Assembly: GCA_964446385.1 (NCBI GenBank)
Contig: CAYUOH010000001.1
Span: 1-64,000, forward strand
Reading direction: 5' to 3'
Source: CAYSRC01 sp964446385
Lineage (GTDB): Bacteria > Bacillota > Clostridia > Oscillospirales > Ruminococcaceae
Length of the DNA: 64,000 nucleotides
Shown here: positions 59,734-64,000 of the stretch, piece by piece
How positions within the stretch are numbered: position 1 is the stretch's first letter
Layout: every line of letters begins with the position of its first letter
The notes under the pieces: generated by a model
Databases searched by the model: none
What the model was told of the DNA's origin: nothing
Seen by the model: the letters and a program-made list of their open reading frames with translations, nothing else
Translations under genes and position numbers: made by a program

Positions 59734-60447
59734 TTATGCCTGCTGATTGGAAAAGTTCATGTAGTGCTGGGTAGCAACCTTGATTCCGGGACCCATTGTT
59801 GATGTAACAACGCAGGAACGGATGTACTGACCTTTTGCAGCAGCCGGTTTAGCTTTTACGATGGCGTCGATAAGTGTTTCAAAGTTTTCGGTCAGCTTGT
59901 CCTTGCCGAAAGAAGCTTTGCCAATGGGGCAGTGAATAATGTTGCTCTTGTCAAGACGATATTCGATTTTGCCGGCTTTGGCTTCAGCAACGGCCTTGGC
60001 GACATCGGGGGTAACTGTACCAGCCTTAGGGTTGGGCATCAGACCGCGGGGTCCTAGGATTTTTCCGAGACGGCCGACTACGCCCATCATATCAGGAGAG
60101 GCAATAACGACGTCAAAGTCCATAAAGCCTTCCTTTTGAATACGTTCTGCAAGTTCTTCGGCACCTACAAATTCGGCACCGGCTTCTTCTGCGGCTTTGA
60201 CGTTGTCGCCCTTGGCAAAAACAGCGACGCGGACGCTTTTTCCTGTACCATTGGGAAGAACAACTGCACCGCGGACCTGCTGGTCTGCATGACGGCTGTC
60301 AACACCGAGGCGGATATGCATTTCTACTGTTTCGTCGAATTTTGCCTTTGCTGTCTGGCAACAAAGATCAAGAGCTTCGGATGTTTCGTACTGCTTGGAA
60401 CGATCAACAAGCTTTGCGCTTGCTACATAATTCTTACCGTGTTTCAT
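59734..60447 (-). CDS. rplA: 50S ribosomal protein L1
   Basis: 237 residues with YETSEALDLCCQTAKAKFDETVEMHIRLGVD, PDMMGVVGRLGKILGPRGLMPNPKAGTVT and the final STMGPGIKVA. L1 forms the mobile stalk that handles E-site tRNA. GGAGG lies upstream of the ATG in the gap after rplK. The standard rplK-rplA order. Confidence 0.98.
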   Translation of the reverse strand: MKHGKNYVASAKLVDRSKQYETSEALDLCCQTAKAKFDETVEMHIRLGVDSRHADQQVRGAVVLPNGTGKSVRVAVFAKGDNVKAAEEAGAEFVGAEELAERIQKEGFMDFDVVIASPDMMGVVGRLGKILGPRGLMPNPKAGTVTPDVAKAVAEAKAGKIEYRLDKSNIIHCPIGKASFGKDKLTENFETLIDAIVKAKPAAAKGQYIRSCVVTSTMGPGIKVATQHYMNFSNQQA

Positions 60448-60450
60448 TGA

Positions 60451-60879
60451 TTAGGCCTCCTCTACTGTTACGCCCATACTGCGAGCGGTACCGGCGATCA
60501 TACTCATGGCCTGTTCAACGCTGGATGCGTTAAGGTCAGGCTTTTTGATCTCGGCGATTTTACGGAGAGACTCGCGGCTGATGGTGGCAACTTTAGTTTT
60601 GTTGGGAGTGCCAGAACCATGCTCGATGTTGCATTCCTTTTTGATTAAAATAGCTGCAGGAGGAGTTTTTGTAACAAATGAAAATGAGTGGTCGGCATAA
60701 ACACTTATGACGACGGGGATAATCATGCCAACATCATTCTTAGTACGTTCATTGAACTCTTTTGTGAAAGCCATGATGTTGACGCCGTGCTGACCCAAAG
60801 CAGGACCAACAGGGGGGGCCGGTGTAGCCTTGCCGGCCGGAATTTGAAGCTTGATGTAACCAATGATTTTTTGAGCCAT
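60451..60879 (-). CDS. rplK: 50S ribosomal protein L11
   Basis: 142 residues with IKLQIPAGKATPAPPVGPALGQHGVNIMAFTKEFNERT and the C-terminal RNA-binding domain (SVEQAMSMIAGTARSMGVTVE). L11 organises the GTPase-associated centre and is the target of thiopeptides. GGAGG precedes the start. A 117-bp gap separates it from nusG. Confidence 0.98.
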   Translation of the reverse strand: MAQKIIGYIKLQIPAGKATPAPPVGPALGQHGVNIMAFTKEFNERTKNDVGMIIPVVISVYADHSFSFVTKTPPAAILIKKECNIEHGSGTPNKTKVATISRESLRKIAEIKKPDLNASSVEQAMSMIAGTARSMGVTVEEA

Positions 60880-60996
60880 AAATATAATCCTCCAAAATGT
60901 GTGGTTAATCGGGACACATGTAAGATTTGTGTTCCTCCCACAAGAGCATAATCCCTATGCCCTTTCTAAAAGCCCTAAACGGGAATTTATTCTTTC

Positions 60997-61515
60997 TTAC
61001 AGCGGGGAGACCTCGATCAGACCGAGCTCAGCGCTAGTTTCACGTCCGAACATTGACACTTTAACTTTGACCAGCTGTTTTTCTGTGTCAATTTTTTCAA
61101 CGACACCTACAAAGCCGGAAAGAGGTCCATAAATGACCTTGACGTTATCGCCGATCACATAATCGACCTTGACCTGCCTGTTCTCAACGCCGAGATTGTC
61201 CACCTCACTCTGTGTGAGTGGAACAGGCTTTGTGGTGGTGCCAACGAAACCGGTAACGCCACGTGTATTGCGGACTATGTACCATGATTCATCGGTCATA
61301 ATCATTTTGACCATAACGTATCCGGGGAAAAGTTTACGCTCGACCTCTTTACGTTTGTCATCCTTAATTTCAACTACCGTTTCGGTGGGAATTCTTATTT
61401 CCTGAATTATGTCCTGCATACGGCGGTTTTCAACCATCTTTTCGAGGTTGTCGGCAACCTTGTTTTCATACCCGGAATAGGTGTGAACAACGTACCAATT
61501 AGCATTATCAGACAT
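60997..61515 (-). CDS. nusG: transcription termination/antitermination protein NusG
   Basis: 172 residues. NGN domain from WYVVHTYSGYENKVADNLEK through LFPGYVMVKMIMTDESWYIVRNTRGVTGFVG, and a C-terminal KOW domain (NVKVIYGPLSGFVGVVEKID). It binds RNA polymerase and couples it to ribosomes or Rho. It follows secE by 11 bp. Confidence 0.98.
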   Translation of the reverse strand: MSDNANWYVVHTYSGYENKVADNLEKMVENRRMQDIIQEIRIPTETVVEIKDDKRKEVERKLFPGYVMVKMIMTDESWYIVRNTRGVTGFVGTTTKPVPLTQSEVDNLGVENRQVKVDYVIGDNVKVIYGPLSGFVGVVEKIDTEKQLVKVKVSMFGRETSAELGLIEVSPL

Positions 61516-61526
61516 AATAAATCACC

Positions 61527-61745
61527 TTAAAAAGCGTTGATAATTAATGAACGAATCCAGGTGAACAATGTGTCCAGTCCGAAAACAACAATACCTACAA
61601 CAACAATTGTTACCAAAACTATGATAACGTTGTTGCGGACCTGTTTGCGGGTAGGCCATACGATTTTCCTGAACTCACCCCACGTATCACGGAAGTATTT
61701 CGCGATACGTCTGAAAATTCCGATTTTCTTTTTTCCGTCTGCCAT
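61527..61745 (-). CDS. secE: preprotein translocase subunit SecE
   Basis: 72 residues: a basic amphipathic segment (FRRIAKYFRDTWGEFRKIVWPTRKQV, with the WPT motif) then one membrane span (about 39-62). It is the minimal Gram-positive SecE. It sits between rpmG and nusG as usual. Confidence 0.96.
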   Translation of the reverse strand: MADGKKKIGIFRRIAKYFRDTWGEFRKIVWPTRKQVRNNVIIVLVTIVVVGIVVFGLDTLFTWIRSLIINAF

Positions 61746-61760
61746 TACATATACCTCCGC

Positions 61761-61910
61761 TTACTTTGTTTCGCGATGAATAGTATGCTTGCGGCAGAAG
61801 GGACAGTATTTGTTAAGCTCAATCCTGTCGGGAGTGTTTTTCTTATCTTTCTTTGTGTCGTAGTTGCGCTGTTTACACTCTGTGCAAGCGAGGGTAATCT
61901 TTACTCTCAT
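61761..61910 (-). CDS. rpmG: 50S ribosomal protein L33
   Basis: 49 residues, MRVKITLACTECKQRNYDT, then KYCPFCRKHTIHRETK at the end. Two CxxC pairs (Cys9/12 and Cys36/39) are intact, so this is the zinc-binding form. GGAGG lies before the ATG and secE follows 15 bp later. It is first in the rpmG-secE-nusG-rplK-rplA transcript. Confidence 0.97.
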   Translation of the reverse strand: MRVKITLACTECKQRNYDTKKDKKNTPDRIELNKYCPFCRKHTIHRETK

Positions 61911-62037
61911 TATTCGGCACCTCCATAAAAGTCGGCTTTTAAAGCCTTAATTGCCTCCCTCTGCAGGTTTTATGCAAAAATAAGTGCATAAAAAAATGAG
62001 CGCACAAAAAAAAGAACCCTGACAAAGAGGTGGCTAT

Positions 62038-62067
62038 ATAATACCTAATACATGGTGCAATTGTCAA
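62038..62067 (-). promoter_or_regulatory. promoter of the rpmG-secE-nusG-rplK-rplA operon
   Basis: On the minus strand TTGACA (62067-62062), an 18-bp spacer and TATTAT (62043-62038). The leader to rpmG is about 120 bases and includes T-rich stretches and a short ATGCA/TGCAT hairpin. The rest of the 296-bp gap (61911-62206) shows the ddl ribosome site and nothing else recognisable. Confidence 0.75.
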
Positions 62068-62206
62068 GAGTTACTTGATAAATTAACAGAATTATTACAT
62101 ATATATTAAAGGAATCCGGTTGGTTAGGCAATGGCGTATTCTTTTAATCAGCGTTAAAATATGATATCATTGAAACTATAGACATAATACGAAGGAGCTT
62201 TACAAT

Positions 62207-63277
62207 ATGTCCAAGAAAACAGTTGCAATTCTTTTCGGAGGGGTATCCAGTGAGCATGAAGTTTCATGTGTCTCGGCCGCGTCAGTGGTCCGGAGTATTG
62301 ATTCCGAATTATTTGATGTGGTTACGGTGGGTATTACACGAGACGGCAGATGGTTGCTTTTCAGTGGTTCTCCCGATGAAATTGAAAAAGATATATGGGA
62401 AAACAATCCCGCGAATGTTACCGCTTTTATCTCTCCGGACCGTTTCGTACACGGTCTGATAATTCTCGGTGTGACCGGTGACAGCATTATCAGACTCGAC
62501 GCTGTTTTCCCTGTGCTTCACGGAAAAAACGGAGAAGACGGTACGATTCAGGGATTACTTGAGCTGGCCGGGATTCCGTATGTCGGATGCCCTGTTCTGG
62601 GGAGCGCTGTCTGTATGGATAAGGCTGTAGCAAATGCTCTGATGGATCGTCACGGTATAAAACACGCTGACTGGCGGTCATATTCGGTCTTGCAGGCGGA
62701 TGAGCTCAACGGTCATCTGGATGTTCTGGAAAAAGATCTTGGATATCCTATGTTTGTCAAGCCTGCAAATGCCGGTTCATCGGTAGGCATTACAAAGGCA
62801 CATAACAGAGACGAATTGACTAAAGGTATAAAGCTGGCTTTCGAAAATGATAAAAAAATAGTATTGGAAAAAAATATTGTCGGCCGTGAACTGGAGTGCT
62901 CTGTTTTCGGAAACGGAAACGACCTGACAGTTTCCGAAATCGGAGAAATTTTACCCGCCAATGAATTTTATGATTATGAGGCTAAGTACAGTTCTGCAGA
63001 TAGTGAGACCCTCATTCCCGCAAATCTGAGCATTGAAAAATCCGATGAAATCAGAGCTACTGCGGCAAAAGTTTTCCGAGCGTTGGATTGTGAAGGTCTC
63101 TCCCGAGTGGATTTTCTGCTGGAAAAAGAAACGGATATTCCTTTTGTAAACGAACTTAATACCATCCCGGGTTTTACATCAATCAGCATGTACGGAAAGC
63201 TAATGGATTATTCCGGTGTTCCGTTCCCTCAACTGATAACGGGACTAATCAATCTGGCGATTGAAAGGATGAAGTAA
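62207..63277 (+). CDS. ddl: D-alanine--D-alanine ligase
   Basis: 356 residues. N-terminal ILFGGVSSEHEVSCVSA, FPVLHGKNGEDGTIQGLLELAGIPYVG, the ATP-grasp core with KPANAGSSVGITKA and the C-terminal NELNTIPGFTSISMYGKL. The omega loop EFYDYEAKYSS has Tyr, as in D-Ala-D-Ala enzymes and not the Phe of D-Ala-D-Lac ligases. GGAGC precedes the ATG. The murI start overlaps its stop (TAATG), a small cell-wall unit. Confidence 0.97.
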   Translation: MSKKTVAILFGGVSSEHEVSCVSAASVVRSIDSELFDVVTVGITRDGRWLLFSGSPDEIEKDIWENNPANVTAFISPDRFVHGLIILGVTGDSIIRLDAVFPVLHGKNGEDGTIQGLLELAGIPYVGCPVLGSAVCMDKAVANALMDRHGIKHADWRSYSVLQADELNGHLDVLEKDLGYPMFVKPANAGSSVGITKAHNRDELTKGIKLAFENDKKIVLEKNIVGRELECSVFGNGNDLTVSEIGEILPANEFYDYEAKYSSADSETLIPANLSIEKSDEIRATAAKVFRALDCEGLSRVDFLLEKETDIPFVNELNTIPGFTSISMYGKLMDYSGVPFPQLITGLINLAIERMK

Positions 63278-64000
63278 TGAATTACCCTGTTGGTATCTTT
63301 GATTCCGGACTCGGTGGTTTGACCTGTGTAAGGGAGTTTATACACTTAGCTCCCCGGGAAGATGTGGAATTTTTCGGCGATACGGCAAGATTGCCCTACG
63401 GAAGCAAAGCAAGAGATACCATAATAAATTATGCTCTTCAGGATATTTCTTTCCTTCTCGGCCGACATGTAAAGATGATAATTGCGGCATGCGGAACGGT
63501 ATCATCAAATCTACCGGAAGAAGTGTCGCAAAAGCTCGGAGTTCCGTTTGTAGGAATTGTGAATCCTACTGCTGACGCGGCGATAAACGCTACCAGAAAC
63601 GGAAAAATTGGGATTCTCGGTACAGCTGCAACTATTGCCAGCAGAAGTTTTGAGAAGACTCTTACCAAATTGGATTCGAATTTGTCAGTTTTTACGAAAG
63701 CGTGTCCGATGTTCGTACCTCTAGTGGAGAATGGATACGTCGGACGAGATTGCGAAACCACAATCAGAATAGCACGGGAATATCTTTTGCCGCTTGTCAG
63801 CAGCGGTATAGATACGCTTATTCTAGGATGCACGCATTACCCCTTATTGTCAGATGTTATTTCCGATATTATGGGGGATTCGGTAATATTGATCGACAGC
63901 GGAAGAGAAACTGCTCTAAACGCGGTTGAAATATTAAGAACTTCCGGCAATTCCGGAGGAGACGGAAATTTAAACTTTACAGTTTCTGACAATGCCAACG
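63277..64000 (+). CDS. murI: glutamate racemase, N-terminal part (3' end outside window)
   Basis: About 241 residues before the window ends. IFDSGLGGLTCVREF, FFGDTARLPYGSKA, the first catalytic Cys in AACGTVSS and the second in LGCTHYPLL. It makes D-glutamate for peptidoglycan. The usual CNT reads CGT, a form common in Clostridia. The ATG overlaps the ddl stop by one base. The end and any downstream genes cannot be seen. Confidence 0.95.
   Translation, partial: MNYPVGIFDSGLGGLTCVREFIHLAPREDVEFFGDTARLPYGSKARDTIINYALQDISFLLGRHVKMIIAACGTVSSNLPEEVSQKLGVPFVGIVNPTADAAINATRNGKIGILGTAATIASRSFEKTLTKLDSNLSVFTKACPMFVPLVENGYVGRDCETTIRIAREYLLPLVSSGIDTLILGCTHYPLLSDVISDIMGDSVILIDSGRETALNAVEILRTSGNSGGDGNLNFTVSDNAN

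Noticed and set aside
63481..63520. Asn to Gly change next to the first catalytic Cys of MurI (ACGT for ACNT)
   Set aside because: This form is frequent in Clostridia and the catalytic Cys itself is present, so it is not evidence of inactivation.
1..64000. CRISPR arrays, insertion sequences, prophage or integrase genes
   Set aside because: None seen on either strand; gene order is mostly core-genome and no repeat arrays or transposase motifs were found.

Overview
The window looks like a chromosomal segment from an anaerobic, low-to-mid GC Firmicute of the class Clostridia. The support is the gene content and order: a complete Rnf complex, an IspH-ribosomal protein S1 fusion, the rpmH-rnpA-yidD-yidC-khpB-mnmE-mnmG-rsmG block next to dnaA-dnaN-recF-gyrB-gyrA, a darA-holB-ricT-trmN6-rsmI block, and an L10-leader-controlled rplJ-rplL. 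No species can be named from the sequence alone.

Layout. 1-2.3 kb: the end of gap (GAPDH) and typA on the minus strand. 2.4-8.2 kb: a family 2 glycosyltransferase followed by rnfCDGEAB. 8.3-17.0 kb, minus strand: gyrA, gyrB, a remB-like gene, recF, an S4-domain gene, dnaN and dnaA. 15.5-17.2 kb: the replication origin, with a DnaA-trio-like TAG repeat between dnaA and dnaN. 17.2-24.4 kb, plus strand: rpmH to rsmG. 24.4-24.6 kb: tRNA-Met and tRNA-Glu. 24.6-29.1 kb, minus strand: a MATE exporter, serS, parB and parA, with two perfect parS sites just upstream of parA. 29.2-32.5 kb: two peptidases (M29, S9). 32.6-35.3 kb: an HD-domain protein, an unknown small protein, a membrane glycosyltransferase, then a cobalamin riboswitch ahead of a DUF4430 protein. 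35.4-37.2 kb: cyclophilin and a CCA-adding-enzyme homologue that lacks key catalytic residues. 37.4-41.9 kb: FAD oxidoreductase, cmk, plsC, ispH-rpsA. 42-44 kb: an FkbH-like protein with its own acyl carrier protein. 44-45.1 kb: ychF. 45.3-52.7 kb: rpe followed by a second, incomplete Rnf-like set (D, E and A only) and three uncharacterised membrane proteins. 52.7-57.3 kb, minus strand: yfcE-like, rsmI, trmN6, ferredoxin, ricT, holB, darA. 57.5-58.6 kb: a papain-fold protein and a decayed rluA-type pseudogene. 58.6-61.9 kb, minus strand: rplL, rplJ, rplA, rplK, nusG, secE, rpmG. 62.2-64 kb: ddl and the start of murI.

The strongest candidate for something undescribed is the 45.3-52.7 kb operon. 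Its RnfD-, RnfE- and RnfA-like proteins have lost the membrane cysteines that hold the Rnf [2Fe-2S] cluster and the threonine that carries FMN, and the RnfB, RnfC and RnfG partners are absent. The same transcript continues into two paralogous proteins built as SRPBCC-like domain, one membrane span and BamE-like repeats, and a multi-span protein with an acidic tail. An intact Rnf complex is encoded 38 kb away, so the second set has been free to change function. Other notable points are the degenerate CCA enzyme, the riboswitch-DUF4430 pair, a DnaA with an altered DNA-recognition signature beside an origin without canonical DnaA boxes, the orphan FkbH-ACP pair, and rplL that is not followed by rpoB.
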